Positions 17,581-27,546 are shown, numbered from the stretch's first letter. The stretch is 64,000 nt of DNA from Rothia endophytica (GCF_928381505.1 NZ_CAKMSJ010000001.1:124001-188000), one strand, 5' to 3'. The notes: generated from the letters alone by a model not told the origin. Numbers and translations are program-made.

Positions 17581-19260
17581 ATGTCTGTTAACACCATCGT
17601 TGACCCCGTCACCACCACCGCGTGGAAGGCACTGGATGCTCACAGTCAGGGCTTAGACGCCAATCTTCGCACTTGGTTTGAGCAAGACCCTCAGCGCGCT
17701 AGTAAGCTCAGCTTCACTGCAGCAGATTTGCACGTCGATCTTTCCAAGAACCTTATCACTGATGAAACTCTTGAACTGCTCATCAAGCTGGCAGGCGAAG
17801 TTAATCTTGAAGACCGCAGAGCCGCTATGTTCGCCGGCGAGCGCATCAACGTTACCGAAGATCGCGCTGTACTGCACACCGCTTTGCGCCGCCCTGCTGA
17901 TGCTCAACCCCAGCTGGTTGTAGACGGTCAGAACGTGGATGAGGATGTCCACGAGGTTCTTGCCAAGGTATACGACTTTGCTGACCGTGTGCGATCGGGT
18001 GAGTGGACCGGTATTACCGGTAAGCAAATTGAAACTGTAGTCAACATTGGCATCGGCGGCTCAGACCTGGGCCCCGTCATGGTCTATGAGGCTTTGAAGC
18101 CTTACGCTCAGCCTGGTTTGGCTGCTCGTTTCATTTCTAACATTGATCCCACTGACGCCGCTGAGACCGTGGCTGACTTGGACCCAGAAACTACCCTCTT
18201 CATTGTTGCTTCCAAGACCTTTGGTACTTTGGAGACCCTGACCAATGCACGTGTCTGCCGTGAGTGGTTGCTGACCAGCCTGCGTGAAGCCGGCGCCCTT
18301 GAAGGTAAGGACGAGAAGGACGCTGTTGCTGCTCACTTCGTTGCCGTCTCCACCGCCCTGGATAAGGTCGCTGACTTTGGTATTGACCCCGAGAACGCTT
18401 TTGGTTTCTGGAACTGGGTAGGCGGTCGCTACTCCGTCGACTCAGCCATCGGCACTCCTCTAGCTATCGTGCTGGGCCCCGATGTTTTTGAGCAGTTCCT
18501 GGCTGGCTTCCATGCCATGGACGAGCACTTCCGCACCGCTCCCCTGGCAGAGAACGTCCCCGCCCTTATGGGTCTGCTGAACATCTGGAACGTCAACTTC
18601 TTGGGCGCTGAAACTCACGCCGTCCTACCCTACGATCAGTACCTGCACCGCTTCCCCGCCTACCTGCAGCAGCTGACCATGGAATCCAACGGCAAGTCGG
18701 TCCGTGCGGACGGCACTCCCGTCACCACCGAGACCGGTGAGGTTTTCTGGGGTGAACCTGGCACCAACGGCCAGCACGCCTTCTACCAGCTGATTCACCA
18801 GGGTACCCGCCTCATCCCCGCTGACTTCATTGCCTTCGCCAACCCGGTGCACTCCACCAAGGACGGTGAGCAGGATGTTCACGAGCTCTTCCTGGCTAAT
18901 TTCTTCGCTCAGACCAAGGCACTAGCTTTTGGTAAGACCGCTGAGGAGGTACGAGCAGAAGGAACCGCCGAAGAGATCGTACCCGCACGTGTCTTCTCTG
19001 GCGACCGCCCCACCACCTCCATCATGGCCTCTCAGCTGACCCCCTCAGTTCTGGGTCAGCTCATTGCCCTCTACGAGCACATCACTTTCGTGCAGGGCAC
19101 CGTCTGGGGCATCGACTCCTTCGACCAGTGGGGCGTAGAGCTGGGCAAGCAGCTCGCCCTGCAGCTGGCACCCGCTGTGGGCGGTGACCGCGAGGTCCTA
19201 GCTCAACAGGACTCCTCAACCCAGGGTCTGATTGAGTTCTACCTGAATAACCGCAAGTAG
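17581..19260 (+). CDS. pgi: Glucose-6-phosphate isomerase
   Basis: 559 residues from ATG 17581, preceded by AAGGGAG. The open frame extends upstream to 17362 but that part has no family similarity. The SIS-domain and active-site motifs are present: [32 protein letters not shown] and [19 protein letters not shown], which holds a catalytic histidine. It interconverts glucose 6-phosphate and fructose 6-phosphate in glycolysis and gluconeogenesis. It stands alone between convergent osmoprotectant genes. Confidence 0.97.
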   Translation: MSVNTIVDPVTTTAWKALDAHSQGLDANLRTWFEQDPQRASKLSFTAADLHVDLSKNLITDETLELLIKLAGEVNLEDRRAAMFAGERINVTEDRAVLHTALRRPADAQPQLVVDGQNVDEDVHEVLAKVYDFADRVRSGEWTGITGKQIETVVNIGIGGSDLGPVMVYEALKPYAQPGLAARFISNIDPTDAAETVADLDPETTLFIVASKTFGTLETLTNARVCREWLLTSLREAGALEGKDEKDAVAAHFVAVSTALDKVADFGIDPENAFGFWNWVGGRYSVDSAIGTPLAIVLGPDVFEQFLAGFHAMDEHFRTAPLAENVPALMGLLNIWNVNFLGAETHAVLPYDQYLHRFPAYLQQLTMESNGKSVRADGTPVTTETGEVFWGEPGTNGQHAFYQLIHQGTRLIPADFIAFANPVHSTKDGEQDVHELFLANFFAQTKALAFGKTAEEVRAEGTAEEIVPARVFSGDRPTTSIMASQLTPSVLGQLIALYEHITFVQGTVWGIDSFDQWGVELGKQLALQLAPAVGGDREVLAQQDSSTQGLIEFYLNNRK

Positions 19261-19298
19261 GTAGCACAGTATCTATACAAAGAGATACTGAACGCACC

Positions 19299-19401
19299 TG
19301 ACGGGCATAGCGGCAGCAAGCAGACCCACTCGCCCGGTTCGCTAGCGCTCACGAGGCGATTCACGCCAGACCCGACCAGCTTGCTGCCGCTATGCCCGTC
19401 A
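19299..19401. repeat. Long-stem dispersed element (copy B)
   Basis: Perfect 22-base inverted arms (19299-19320 and 19380-19401) enclose a 59-base core. Read on the minus strand the core (19329-19379) begins CTGGTCGGGTCTGGCGTGAA and continues with TCGCCTCGTGAGCG, matching the core of the MITE at 8022-8073 and of the element at 33183-33300. It lies 38 bases after the pgi stop. The arms differ between copies but the core is shared. Confidence 0.85.
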
Positions 19402-19430
19402 GCTCGCACAAGTTGTCGTTAGGTCATGGT

Positions 19431-19458
19431 AAGGCCCGGTTCATAAGAACCGAGCCTT
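19431..19458 (+). terminator. Probable pgi terminator
   Basis: The arms AAGGCCCGGTTC and GAACCGAGCCTT pair with a single mismatch, have a 4-base loop and are followed by ATTGTTAT. It lies between two long-stem elements in the 353-base pgi/opuCC convergent gap. Confidence 0.7.
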
Positions 19459-19496
19459 ATTGTTATAGGAAAAAACGCGGCCGCCATCTTTACCCG

Positions 19497-19578
19497 GGGC
19501 AGGTGAGGGTCTTGGGCGGTCAACTGGCTCGGGTCTGGCGTTTAAGGGATGTTGACCACCCAAGACCCTCACCTGCCC
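19497..19578. repeat. Long-stem dispersed element (copy C, short core)
   Basis: The arms GGGCAGGTGAGGGTCTTGGG (19497-19516) and its complement (19559-19578) are perfect. The stem extends by GGTCAAC/GTTGACC after one mismatch. The short core TGGCTCGGGTCTGGCGT (from 19525) matches the start of the cores of the other copies, and the rest of the core is missing. Confidence 0.8.
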
Positions 19579-19613
19579 GACTCAACCATCGGCGCAGATT
19601 GCTTAGGAGAAGG

Positions 19614-20549
19614 TTAGAGATTCTCGGCAACCCAATCCTGGGCGGCGGTGGCCGGGTTAGCCTTTTCTTCGCCCGAAACGCGGGTGTTGAGCGCAATCAA
19701 ATCCTCGGTGGTGAGTACCGCTGAGACCTCATCCAGCACCTGCGCTGCGGCATATGAGACAAGCTCGCCGTTGATGACTGGCAGTACCTGCTGGGGCAGG
19801 AAGTTGTTCTTGGGGTCTTCTAGCACGACCAGGTCGTTGGCGATGATGGCTGGGTCGGTGGAGAAGAGATCAACGATTTGCACCTGGTCATCCAGCAGTG
19901 CCTTGACGGTCAGGGGGCCGCCACCATCGTTGATGGGCTCAAAAGATTGCGGGGTGAAACCGTAGTTTTTCTCTAGCCCGGGCAGCCCGTAGCCTCGCTC
20001 TGCGAATTCTGGGGGTGCACCTAGCACCAGTTGACGGTTGTGTTCTGATAAGTCATCCAAGCTACGCAAGCCGAACTCCTCCGCGGTCTGGGAGGTAATC
20101 ACCATGGAGTCTTTGTTCTCCGCGGTTGAGGGTTTCAGGGCAGCTAAGGTCTCACCCAGTGCTTGGGGCAGGGCAGCAATAATCTCTTCAGCGGTGACCG
20201 CGGTGCTTTGGGCATCGAAGTAGAGCAGAAGATTACCGGAGTAATCAGGGACCACGCCCACCGACCCTTCTTGCAGGGCACCGATGTAGGCTTCTCGGGC
20301 GCCTATAGCGGGGCGGGTTTCAGCTGATATGCCCCGCTGGTTGAGAGCCGCCGCGTAGATTTCGGCGATGATTTGGGATTCGGGAAAGTCGGCTGACCCA
20401 ACGATGATGGGCCCGCCCTGGGCACCGGTCCCGAAGGCTGTTTCCCCGGAGATGCCGCAGGCGGTCAGGGCGCTGACGCTTGCCCCGACGCCCAGGACGC
20501 CAAGGAACCGGCGTCGGTTCAGGGAAGTGGTGTTCAAAGAAATGTTCAT
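19614..20549 (-). CDS. opuCC: Osmoprotectant ABC transporter, substrate-binding lipoprotein
   Basis: 311 residues. The N-terminus has a twin-arginine-like RRRFLG and a lipobox ending in LTAC, so it is an exported lipoprotein. The mature part is the OpuAC/OsmF fold (ADFPESQIIAEIYAAAL near the start, GLPGLEKNYGF in the middle). It captures glycine betaine, choline or a related solute at the outer face and delivers it to the two permeases encoded just upstream. It is the last gene of the four-gene minus-strand operon at 19614-23034. Confidence 0.92.
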   Translation of the reverse strand: MNISLNTTSLNRRRFLGVLGVGASVSALTACGISGETAFGTGAQGGPIIVGSADFPESQIIAEIYAAALNQRGISAETRPAIGAREAYIGALQEGSVGVVPDYSGNLLLYFDAQSTAVTAEEIIAALPQALGETLAALKPSTAENKDSMVITSQTAEEFGLRSLDDLSEHNRQLVLGAPPEFAERGYGLPGLEKNYGFTPQSFEPINDGGGPLTVKALLDDQVQIVDLFSTDPAIIANDLVVLEDPKNNFLPQQVLPVINGELVSYAAAQVLDEVSAVLTTEDLIALNTRVSGEEKANPATAAQDWVAENL

Positions 20550-20558
20550 GAGGGTGTC

Positions 20559-21218
20559 CTAGGATGTTCCGGCGGGAGTCGTGAGGCGTTGTAGACCTGC
20601 GAGCAGGAGATCTACCAGCAGGGCGAGGGCAGCGACCAGAAGAACCGCGCCCACCATACGGGAGTAGTCGCGCACGGCTAACCCGTCAATGAGGAAACGA
20701 CCCAGACCACCCAGGTTGATATAGGCAACGATGGTGACGGTAGCAATCACCTGTAAAGCGGCGTTACGGATTCCGCCGAAGATGAGGGGCAGGGCTAGGG
20801 GAATTTCTACCCGACTCAAGATCTGCCATTCGGTCATTCCCTGGGCACGAGCGGCGTCCACGGTGATTGGATCTACTGCTGCAATTCCGGCGTAAACCCC
20901 TGCCAGTAAAGGTGAGATGGCAAGAATGACGAGCGCTGCGATGGGAGCCGTGAGCCCCAACCCCAGCCAGAGAGCAAACAGGGTCAGAAGGCCCAGGGTG
21001 GGCAGGGCACGCAAGGCACCGGTGAGCGCAACCACCAGGTTTTCGCCTTTACCGGTGTGACCCACTAAGAGACCCAGGGGAAAAGCGATGAGGGCTGCAA
21101 GGATGATCACCAGCGCAGAGTACCCCAAGTGTTCTGTGGTGCGCTGGATGATACCGCCGGCACCTGCCCAGGTGCCCTCAGCAGTAAACCAGGCTGCGGT
21201 GCTTTCAAAGATATTCAT
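20559..21218 (-). CDS. opuCD: Osmoprotectant ABC transporter permease
   Basis: 219 residues, with six hydrophobic segments and the ABC permease EAA-type loop (AVDPITVDAARAQGMTEWQILSRVEIPLALP in shortened form: DAARAQGMTEWQ). The start overlaps the end of the next gene upstream by 4 bases (ATGA), which indicates translational coupling. It forms the membrane channel with the permease at 21215-21889. Confidence 0.92.
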   Translation of the reverse strand: MNIFESTAAWFTAEGTWAGAGGIIQRTTEHLGYSALVIILAALIAFPLGLLVGHTGKGENLVVALTGALRALPTLGLLTLFALWLGLGLTAPIAALVILAISPLLAGVYAGIAAVDPITVDAARAQGMTEWQILSRVEIPLALPLIFGGIRNAALQVIATVTIVAYINLGGLGRFLIDGLAVRDYSRMVGAVLLVAALALLVDLLLAGLQRLTTPAGTS

Positions 21219-21889
21219 ACTTTCCTCCAGCGAGTATTCCAGGCGCCCAGGGCTGCGAGCACTCGGTCTAGGACGAGGGCGAGCAGGACGGTGCCAATGA
21301 TGCCCACGATAATTTCAGCGGGGATGTTGCGGCGCAAACCGTCGGTGAAGAGGGTGCCCAGGGACTGAATGCCAATAACGGCACCCACCGATACCATGGA
21401 GATATTAGAGACCAGAGCCACCCGCAGACCGGCGACCATGACGGGGATAGCCAGAGGCAGTTCAACCATCCAGAAACGCCTGACCGGGGTGTAGCCCATA
21501 GCGGTGGCTGCTTCCAGGGTGGTGGGTGAGACGGATTCGAAGGCGTCAACGGCGCTGCGCACCATCATGGCCAGCACGTAGAGCGAGAGCGCCACGTAAA
21601 CGTTGAGCAGGGAGGTTATCGAGGTGCCCAGGATCAGGGGCATGAGTACAAAAAGTGCCAGCGAAGGGATGGTGTAGAGCAGGGCAGCAGAGTTAATAAC
21701 TGTAGCCCTGCGCACCTTGCCCCCGGTCGTACTCAGTTCTGTGGAACGGCCGTCGCGGCGGCGTCCTACCGCCAGGCGGGCCAAGGGCAGGGCAAGCAGT
21801 GTGCCAGCCACCAGCGGGATGAGCGCCTGCAGTAAATGGAGAGCCGTTAGCTGCGCTACGTAGTCGAGGTTAGAAGACAGCCAGTTCAC
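21215..21889 (-). CDS. opuCB: Osmoprotectant ABC transporter permease
   Basis: 224 residues with five to six membrane segments and the conserved cytoplasmic loop TTLEAATAMGYTPVRRFW that contacts the ATPase. It overlaps the ATP-binding gene by 4 bases upstream and the second permease by 4 bases downstream, so the three are translationally coupled. Confidence 0.92.
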   Translation of the reverse strand: MNWLSSNLDYVAQLTALHLLQALIPLVAGTLLALPLARLAVGRRRDGRSTELSTTGGKVRRATVINSAALLYTIPSLALFVLMPLILGTSITSLLNVYVALSLYVLAMMVRSAVDAFESVSPTTLEAATAMGYTPVRRFWMVELPLAIPVMVAGLRVALVSNISMVSVGAVIGIQSLGTLFTDGLRRNIPAEIIVGIIGTVLLALVLDRVLAALGAWNTRWRKV

Positions 21890-23034
21890 GCGCCAACTCC
21901 GTAACGACGCTGGCGTTCGGTTTCCGTGGCGTCCAGAACGTCATCGGAGTTGAGCAGGCCCAGTAGCTTGCCGTTTTTATCCACGGCAACACCCCAACCT
22001 GAAGGTGAAGACAGTACCGAATCCAGGGCATCGCGCAGGCTAGCTCCTTCGCGGTAGAGGGAACCTCCCGGGATCAATCGCCCGTCCAAGAGCCAGCCAG
22101 CGGGTTTACCGCCCTCAACCTTCAGCTGCCAGTTCTGCCACGGGGTCTCTAGAGCGTGAAGGGAGTGAATGGTGACATCGGATGCTGAGGCAAAAGTCAG
22201 GCGACGCATACCACGGTCGCGGCCCACGAAGGAGGCCACGAAATCATCGGCAGGCTGACGCAGGATTTCTTCGGGTGTGCCAAACTGGGCGATACGCCCG
22301 CCGCGAGCAAAAACTGCTAGCTGGTCACCCAGGGTGATGGCTTCGTCGATATCGTGGGTAACAAAGATGATGGTCACCCCCAGCTCACGTTGCAGACGTA
22401 GCAGCTCATTTTGCAAATCGCTGCGCACCACCGGGTCAACGGCGCTGAAGGGCTCGTCCATCAACAAAATTGAAGAGCCGGAGGCCAGGGCTCGGGCCAC
22501 GCCCACCCGCTGGGCCTGACCGCCGGATAGCTGGGCGGGGTAGCGTTTTGCGAAGGACCGGTCCAACCCCACCCTCTCCAATAGCTCTAGTGCCTGGGCA
22601 CGAGCTTCTTTGGTAGAGACCCCTTTGAGCACAGGAACGGTAGCGATATTATCGACGATGGTGCGGTGGGGCATCAGCCCTGCCTGCTGCAGCACGTAGC
22701 CGATAGACCGCCGCAGCTCGTGCGCGGGGCGTCCAGTGTTGGGCTGGCCGTCCACCAGAATCTCGCCTTTGGTGTGCTCCACCATGCGATTAATCATGCG
22801 TAGGGAGGTAGTTTTACCGCAGCCTGACGGCCCCACGAAGACGGTAATTTTTCCTGCAGGGACGCTCAGGCTGAGATCATCGACCACGGTGTTCTCACCA
22901 TAGGTCTTGGTGACGTTCTTGAATTCGATAGCGGGAGGTATAGGCATGAAAGCCGCCTTATCGGTTGGTGAAGGTTGGGGATCAGTTGGATGGATCTGTG
23001 GGCTGGTAACGTTCTGGAGTTTTCTAGATGACAT
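21886..23034 (-). CDS. opuCA: Osmoprotectant ABC transporter ATP-binding protein with C-terminal CBS-like region
   Basis: 382 residues. ATG 23034 is preferred because AAGGGA lies 6 bases upstream; ATG 22947 would remove 29 residues. Motifs: Walker A GPSGCGKTTS, signature LSGGQAQRVGVARAL, Walker B ILLMDEPFSAVD and a switch histidine in FVTHDIDEA. The C-terminal 110 residues (SLRDALDSVLSS, GKLLGLLNSDDVL) look like a CBS module as in OpuA/OpuC ATPases, where it senses ionic strength. First gene of the operon. Confidence 0.92.
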   Translation of the reverse strand: MSSRKLQNVTSPQIHPTDPQPSPTDKAAFMPIPPAIEFKNVTKTYGENTVVDDLSLSVPAGKITVFVGPSGCGKTTSLRMINRMVEHTKGEILVDGQPNTGRPAHELRRSIGYVLQQAGLMPHRTIVDNIATVPVLKGVSTKEARAQALELLERVGLDRSFAKRYPAQLSGGQAQRVGVARALASGSSILLMDEPFSAVDPVVRSDLQNELLRLQRELGVTIIFVTHDIDEAITLGDQLAVFARGGRIAQFGTPEEILRQPADDFVASFVGRDRGMRRLTFASASDVTIHSLHALETPWQNWQLKVEGGKPAGWLLDGRLIPGGSLYREGASLRDALDSVLSSPSGWGVAVDKNGKLLGLLNSDDVLDATETERQRRYGVGA

Positions 23035-23229
23035 AGTTCCCTTCTTTGCCTTCGGCCCCTGCCCCCATCAACAATCCGGCCAGGGCCCGGCAAGGAGATA
23101 GATGCCTTGGGCTGAGAGTAACAGGAAAATAGCAAGTAGGGTGTCGAACCTGCCGATATTGAATCAAAGATTATCAACAGAAGCCATCGCCACGGTGTGG
23201 CACTCTACTTCACTTCCTTCGCGGTGATG

Positions 23230-23415
23230 ATGAGGGAGGTTGTGGTGTTAGAAGCAAATGGAACCGCCTCAGCTGAACCACCGGCTTTCTTCTTTGAGAT
23301 GATCGCGATGTGTGGTCTTTTTGTTCTACTGGCCATCTTAGCTACGTTCTCTCGCCTGTCTCTCGGTTGGCGCCGCTTGCAGGACGCCAGTTTTCCCGGG
23401 GCGGGTAAGAGCTAG
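23230..23415 (+). CDS. Possible small single-span membrane protein
   Basis: About 61 residues: a polar N-terminus (MREVVVLEANGTASAEPPAF), one hydrophobic helix (MIAMCGLFVLLAILATF) and a basic end. It sits divergently upstream of opuCA and ends next to the convergent pcp gene. No strong ribosome site and no family recognised, so it could be a chance ORF. Confidence 0.4.
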   Translation: MREVVVLEANGTASAEPPAFFFEMIAMCGLFVLLAILATFSRLSLGWRRLQDASFPGAGKS

Positions 23416-23417
23416 TC

Positions 23418-24095
23418 TCACAACGCCCTTGCGGTGATGAGCGCTGACTGCTCAATCATGCCAGCGAGCTGCCCCTCGACGAGAGTGGGTAGCTCGCCGC
23501 TTTCTACTCCACCAGTATCAGCGTGAGCGCGGATGAGCTCGCCGGCGTCCTGCTTGAGGGTTTCTGATGCATGATCAGGGTGAGTGAGCGGAATATGGAT
23601 GAAACCAGCTGGAATACTGCCCTGGGTAGCGTGCATCAACTCGTAAAAGATGTGGTTGCAGACGAAAGTCCCAGCCGTATAGGACAGTTCTATCGGCAGC
23701 CCGGTTCTGCTCAGTTCCTCATAAATGGCGCGGGTGGGCAGAGCAGAAAAGTAGGCGTCCGGCCCATCGGGACGGATAGGAGTATCGTTGAGCTGGGCAC
23801 CGGCGTTATCGGCGATGCGCGCTGTATCTAGATTGATAGCCACTCGTTCTAGGCTGACCTTCTCCCGCCCAGCCGCCACACCGAGGCTGATAGCGATATC
23901 GGGCTCATATTCATCTAAGGCTTCGCTGAGCACCCGGCTAGAACCGGCAAATTCAACCGGTAGCTCCTTGAGGTGCACCGTCAAATCTGGGGCGCTGACG
24001 GCAAGCAGGTCAGCGGCCCGGCGGGCAACTGCCCGGGTTGGATTGTAAGGTACCCCTTCAAAGGCACCGAAATAGGTGAGCAGTAGCGTGGCCAT
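23418..24095 (-). CDS. pcp: Pyroglutamyl-peptidase I
   Basis: 225 residues, usual length for the C15 cysteine peptidase family. The catalytic triad can be placed: Glu in GREKVSLERVAIN, Cys in TAGTFVCNHIFY and His in GFIHIPLTHP. It removes N-terminal pyroglutamate from peptides in the cytosol. It ends head to head with a short ORF at 23415 and lies divergently from the membrane protein gene at 24146. Confidence 0.93.
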   Translation of the reverse strand: MATLLLTYFGAFEGVPYNPTRAVARRAADLLAVSAPDLTVHLKELPVEFAGSSRVLSEALDEYEPDIAISLGVAAGREKVSLERVAINLDTARIADNAGAQLNDTPIRPDGPDAYFSALPTRAIYEELSRTGLPIELSYTAGTFVCNHIFYELMHATQGSIPAGFIHIPLTHPDHASETLKQDAGELIRAHADTGGVESGELPTLVEGQLAGMIEQSALITARAL

Positions 24096-24145
24096 CTCTA
24101 TCTTTCCGTATGATTTATGGGGCTTCTTTGGGTAGGCTGGTGGGT

Positions 24146-24571
24146 ATGTCTGAGAAAAATCCTACCCCCAGCTTCGTCTATGAGACCCTGAGTGACGATA
24201 CCCCCGATGCTCTTGCCGCTGGCGGTTTCACTGAGGACGAGCTGGCCGACGAGCGCCGCGCGCCTGCCGTTGCTGAAGAGGTAGGTTTTGGGCGCGCTGT
24301 TCGGCTCTTTTACCGTCACTACTGGAATGACCGTGGCACGGCGTCCGCTTCTGAGTTTCGCTGGGCCATGATTTACGTGGTGGTAGGCACCGTGCTCTAT
24401 ATCGGCACCACTTTGCTTCTGAACCATTTCGTGATCCCTGCTGATGCGTCCTCACTGGTGCGCACCCTCTTTATGCTTTTTGTCATCACTAACCCCTTGT
24501 GGTTAGCAATCAACATTGCGCCGACGGTCTCGCTGATTAAACGCCGGCGCAATGCAAAAGAAGGGCTTTAG
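24146..24571 (+). CDS. DUF805-like membrane protein
   Basis: 141 residues from ATG 24146. An acidic cytosolic N-terminus is followed by RLFYRHYWNDRGTASASEFRW, which resembles the entry of DUF805 proteins, then two or three membrane helices and a basic end (SLIKRRRNAKEGL). Function unknown. The assignment to DUF805 is tentative. The gene converges on the S9 peptidase gene and overlaps its end by 4 bases. Confidence 0.7.
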   Translation: MSEKNPTPSFVYETLSDDTPDALAAGGFTEDELADERRAPAVAEEVGFGRAVRLFYRHYWNDRGTASASEFRWAMIYVVVGTVLYIGTTLLLNHFVIPADASSLVRTLFMLFVITNPLWLAINIAPTVSLIKRRRNAKEGL

Positions 24572-26568
24572 CCCAACAGTTCAGGTGCCTGGAACTCCTG
24601 CCCACCCAGGTGCTGCGCCAACCAGGCACCAAAGACCTGATACCAGAGACGGGAGTTACCCGGCTTGAGAATCCAGTGGCCCTCGTCCGGGAAGTAGAGG
24701 TATTTGTGCCCCAGCTCCGGTGAGTGGTGCTGCAGATCAGCCCAGAGGTGGTGTGCCTGGCCGATGGGCACGCGGTAGTCCTTATCACCGTGAATGACTA
24801 GCATGGGCGCAGCAATGGTAGCAGCGAACTGGCGCGGTGAGATACTATCGCCTTCCCCACCATCGCTGAGTTTCCACTCGTGCCAGGCACCGTTATCAGA
24901 GACAAAGTACATAGCCTGGTAATCCCAGATGGACGCGTGGGTGACGTAGCACTTGAAGCGGGTGCCCGCCTGCCCAGCCACCCAGTTAGTCATAAACCCA
25001 CCGTAGGATCCGCCAGAGAAGGCAACATTATCGCCCTGAATATCGGGGCGGTCAGCTACTTCTTCGACCACCTGCAGGATGTCCCGGTAGGGGGCACCCC
25101 CCAGATCGTCCCCACCGCGGTCAATCATCTGTTGGCCGTAGCCAGTGGAGATTGCCGGGTCTGGCATCAACACGGCGTAACCAGCCTGGGTGAAGTACCA
25201 GGGGTTCCAGCGGTAGCTCCAGGAGTTCCAGGAGCCCCAAGGCCCACCGTGGGCAAAGACTAGCAGGGGCAGCGGGTCACTCTTTTCATCGTTGGTTTCT
25301 GGCAGGGCCAAGAAGCTGGTCAGCTGGGTTCCATCCTCAGCGGTACTGGTGAGACGCTCCAGACGCCCGGGAGCGCGAAGTTCCTCCGCGGGAGCGGCCA
25401 AGCGGGTGACCTCACCGGTGGCAGGGTCAATACTGACCGGGTAGGCAGAGTGCTGGTGACTATTTTTCAGAGCCACCAGTTGCCCCCTGTTGTAGGCAAG
25501 GTGGGAGAAGTAGCTGGCGCCATCATCAACCAGGGCGCGGGTTTCGCTGCCGCCGATACTACCGGTAAAGATAGCGGTTGCCCCCAGGTGATCGGTGACG
25601 AAGGCGTAGTCGGTATCCGTTAGCCAGACCAGGTTAGAGGACCAGCGGTCCAAATCGCTGGACAACTCGGTGAGATTCGCGCTGGCTAGGTCGTAGTAGT
25701 GAGCATTGAGCTTGATGGACTGGCCGGGTAGCCAGCGGCGTAATTTCAAAATTTCTAGCCCGGTACCGCCGGGGTTGAAGCTTCCGGGGTTGTAGTCATG
25801 GGTGGCATCTGCTGCTGCGATCTGCTGGGGCTCTTTGCCGCCGTCCAGGTCTAGTAGCCAGACGCTAGAGCGCTGGTAAATACCGCGTTCTTTGGTTTCC
25901 ACGCTGACTGCCACCAGTTTGCCCGTGGGGCAAACAGTGAAGCCGCTGAGTTGAGCGCGCGGGCCGCCGGGCAGTTCTATGCGCCGAGGTTCGCCGTCAC
26001 CGTCTTTGACGAAGAGGGCGGGGACGCCGGTGCCCAAGTCATGACCCCAGTAGCGGGTGGGGAACTCGGTGTAGAGCACCCCGCTGGTGCCGGTTTTCTT
26101 GCGCTTATCCAGGGTTGATGCCTGATCTTCCAAGCTACCGCGGTGGGCTTTGGCGCTAAAGATATAGCGGGTTCCCTGCTCGCGCTCGCGCACCACTAGA
26201 GAGTCGATACCGCCGGGGTACGTAAAGACCAGTTCGGGTTCGCCCTGCTCAGGCAATCGGTAGACTCCCTTGACGCTCTCGGAGTCGGCCTCGTCCACCT
26301 CTTTGCCCAGGCTCAGGTAGAGCGTCCCTTCATCGGTAACGGTGAGGACGCTGGCGCCGGAGTCGGGTGCGGTCAGCGGGTAGGTGCGCCCACTGTGACC
26401 TGTATTCTTTTCTAGTGCCCAGAGGCGGGGGCGGTACTTGGCGCCGTCCTTGTTAAGGGTATTGATGGTCAGCACAGGGTTACCCTCGCGGCCTGCGGTC
26501 AGGGAGACCATGCGGGGGTGTTCAATCAGTTGGGTCAGGTAATCGGTGTTCTGCGGTGTTTCTGTCAT
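24568..26568 (-). CDS. S9-family prolyl oligopeptidase-type peptidase
   Basis: About 666 residues from ATG 26568, with an open upstream extension of 14 codons. The N-terminal two-thirds is a beta-propeller-like region. The C-terminal alpha/beta hydrolase domain has the nucleophile Ser in FSGGSYGGFMTNW, Asp in VIHGDKDYRVPIGQA and His in FPDEGHWILKP. It is a cytosolic serine peptidase of the acylaminoacyl/dipeptidyl type that cleaves short peptides. Next to pcp it may take part in peptide scavenging. Confidence 0.9.
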   Translation of the reverse strand: MTETPQNTDYLTQLIEHPRMVSLTAGREGNPVLTINTLNKDGAKYRPRLWALEKNTGHSGRTYPLTAPDSGASVLTVTDEGTLYLSLGKEVDEADSESVKGVYRLPEQGEPELVFTYPGGIDSLVVREREQGTRYIFSAKAHRGSLEDQASTLDKRKKTGTSGVLYTEFPTRYWGHDLGTGVPALFVKDGDGEPRRIELPGGPRAQLSGFTVCPTGKLVAVSVETKERGIYQRSSVWLLDLDGGKEPQQIAAADATHDYNPGSFNPGGTGLEILKLRRWLPGQSIKLNAHYYDLASANLTELSSDLDRWSSNLVWLTDTDYAFVTDHLGATAIFTGSIGGSETRALVDDGASYFSHLAYNRGQLVALKNSHQHSAYPVSIDPATGEVTRLAAPAEELRAPGRLERLTSTAEDGTQLTSFLALPETNDEKSDPLPLLVFAHGGPWGSWNSWSYRWNPWYFTQAGYAVLMPDPAISTGYGQQMIDRGGDDLGGAPYRDILQVVEEVADRPDIQGDNVAFSGGSYGGFMTNWVAGQAGTRFKCYVTHASIWDYQAMYFVSDNGAWHEWKLSDGGEGDSISPRQFAATIAAPMLVIHGDKDYRVPIGQAHHLWADLQHHSPELGHKYLYFPDEGHWILKPGNSRLWYQVFGAWLAQHLGGQEFQAPELLG

Positions 26569-26620
26569 GCCTACCAAGTTACCCGCTAGTGACGCTGGCC
26601 TCAATGTCACGGGCTACGCA

Positions 26621-27508
26621 TCAGGCAGAGTGAGCGCGCAGCTGATTATTCCAGGGGTCCATGAAGTTCAGCGATTGCCCATCAAAAGTGGTAGCAATGC
26701 CCTTGTATTTCAGGCGGTCAGCCAGCGCCTCGAGCGTTCCCTCCCCCGGCAGGTGCAGATTAACCACTCCAAGGCCCAGCGTGTTTTGGCGAGGGCTGGC
26801 ACCCAGAGAATTCCAGACATTCATGGCCATGTGGTGGTGGTAGCCGCCAGCAGAGACAAAGACCGCAGCATTACCCAAACCGGCAGTGCGCTCAAAGCCC
26901 AGGGCATCAACATAGAACTGTTGAGCAGTAGCCACATCCCCCACCTGCAGGTGCACATGGCCCACGGTGCCTGCGTAGTCTGCGGGGGTCTCTGCTGCTA
27001 AGGCGATTTGCTCATCGGTCAAGTGTTGGCGAATAAATTCAACGGGGTCAATATGGAGAGTGTCCATAGCAACCTCACCGTTAGACCACTGCCATTGATC
27101 GCGCGGGCGGTCAATGTAGAGTTCAACTCCGTTGCCCTCTGGATCTGCAAAATAGAAAGCCTGGGAAACCAAATGGTCGCCTGAACCTACATATCGGTTG
27201 CGGTAGGAGGTCAAGCCTCGAATGAGTGACCTAGCGAGATCCTGCGGGGTGTCAAAGAGAATTGCGACGTGGAAAAGACCGGCTTCGGTGCGGGCGGGGG
27301 CGCGCAGGGAAGGGTCATGCTCGAGGGTCACCAACACCTGATTGCCTAACCCTAGGTGGACGCCGGGCAGGTCAGACGTCAGTTCAACTAAACCCACGCC
27401 ACGGGTGTAGTAGTCATAGACAGCTTTTAGGTCTTTGACGCGCAGGCGCACTGCACCCATGGTTGTATTAGCCGGCAGCAGATTGCTTGCTTGCGAGGTG
27501 GCAGTCAT
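26621..27508 (-). CDS. VOC-family ring-cleavage dioxygenase-like protein (CatE-like)
   Basis: 295 residues with two vicinal-oxygen-chelate repeats. The first starts MGAVRLRVKDLKAVYDYY, with LFHVAILFD and GNGVELYIDRP. The second starts VGHVHLQVGDVATAQQFY, with YHHHMAMNVW. These His/Glu positions are metal ligands in extradiol dioxygenases such as CatE. In Bacillus the catDE genes answer to quinones and thiol stress through YodB-type repressors. A palindrome 21 bases upstream of the start here fits that kind of control. The substrate is not known. Confidence 0.87.
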   Translation of the reverse strand: MTATSQASNLLPANTTMGAVRLRVKDLKAVYDYYTRGVGLVELTSDLPGVHLGLGNQVLVTLEHDPSLRAPARTEAGLFHVAILFDTPQDLARSLIRGLTSYRNRYVGSGDHLVSQAFYFADPEGNGVELYIDRPRDQWQWSNGEVAMDTLHIDPVEFIRQHLTDEQIALAAETPADYAGTVGHVHLQVGDVATAQQFYVDALGFERTAGLGNAAVFVSAGGYHHHMAMNVWNSLGASPRQNTLGLGVVNLHLPGEGTLEALADRLKYKGIATTFDGQSLNFMDPWNNQLRAHSA

Positions 27509-27528
27509 ATAGACCTTTCAGAAATATT

Positions 27529-27546
27529 TACTTTACTTGTAAAGTA
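27529..27546. promoter_or_regulatory. Palindromic operator upstream of the CatE-like gene
   Basis: TACTTTAC-TT-GTAAAGTA is a perfect 8-base-arm inverted repeat lying 21 bases upstream of the start codon. The AT-rich, MarR/HxlR-type symmetry resembles operators of quinone- or thiol-responsive repressors. The repressor itself is not encoded next to it. Confidence 0.65.
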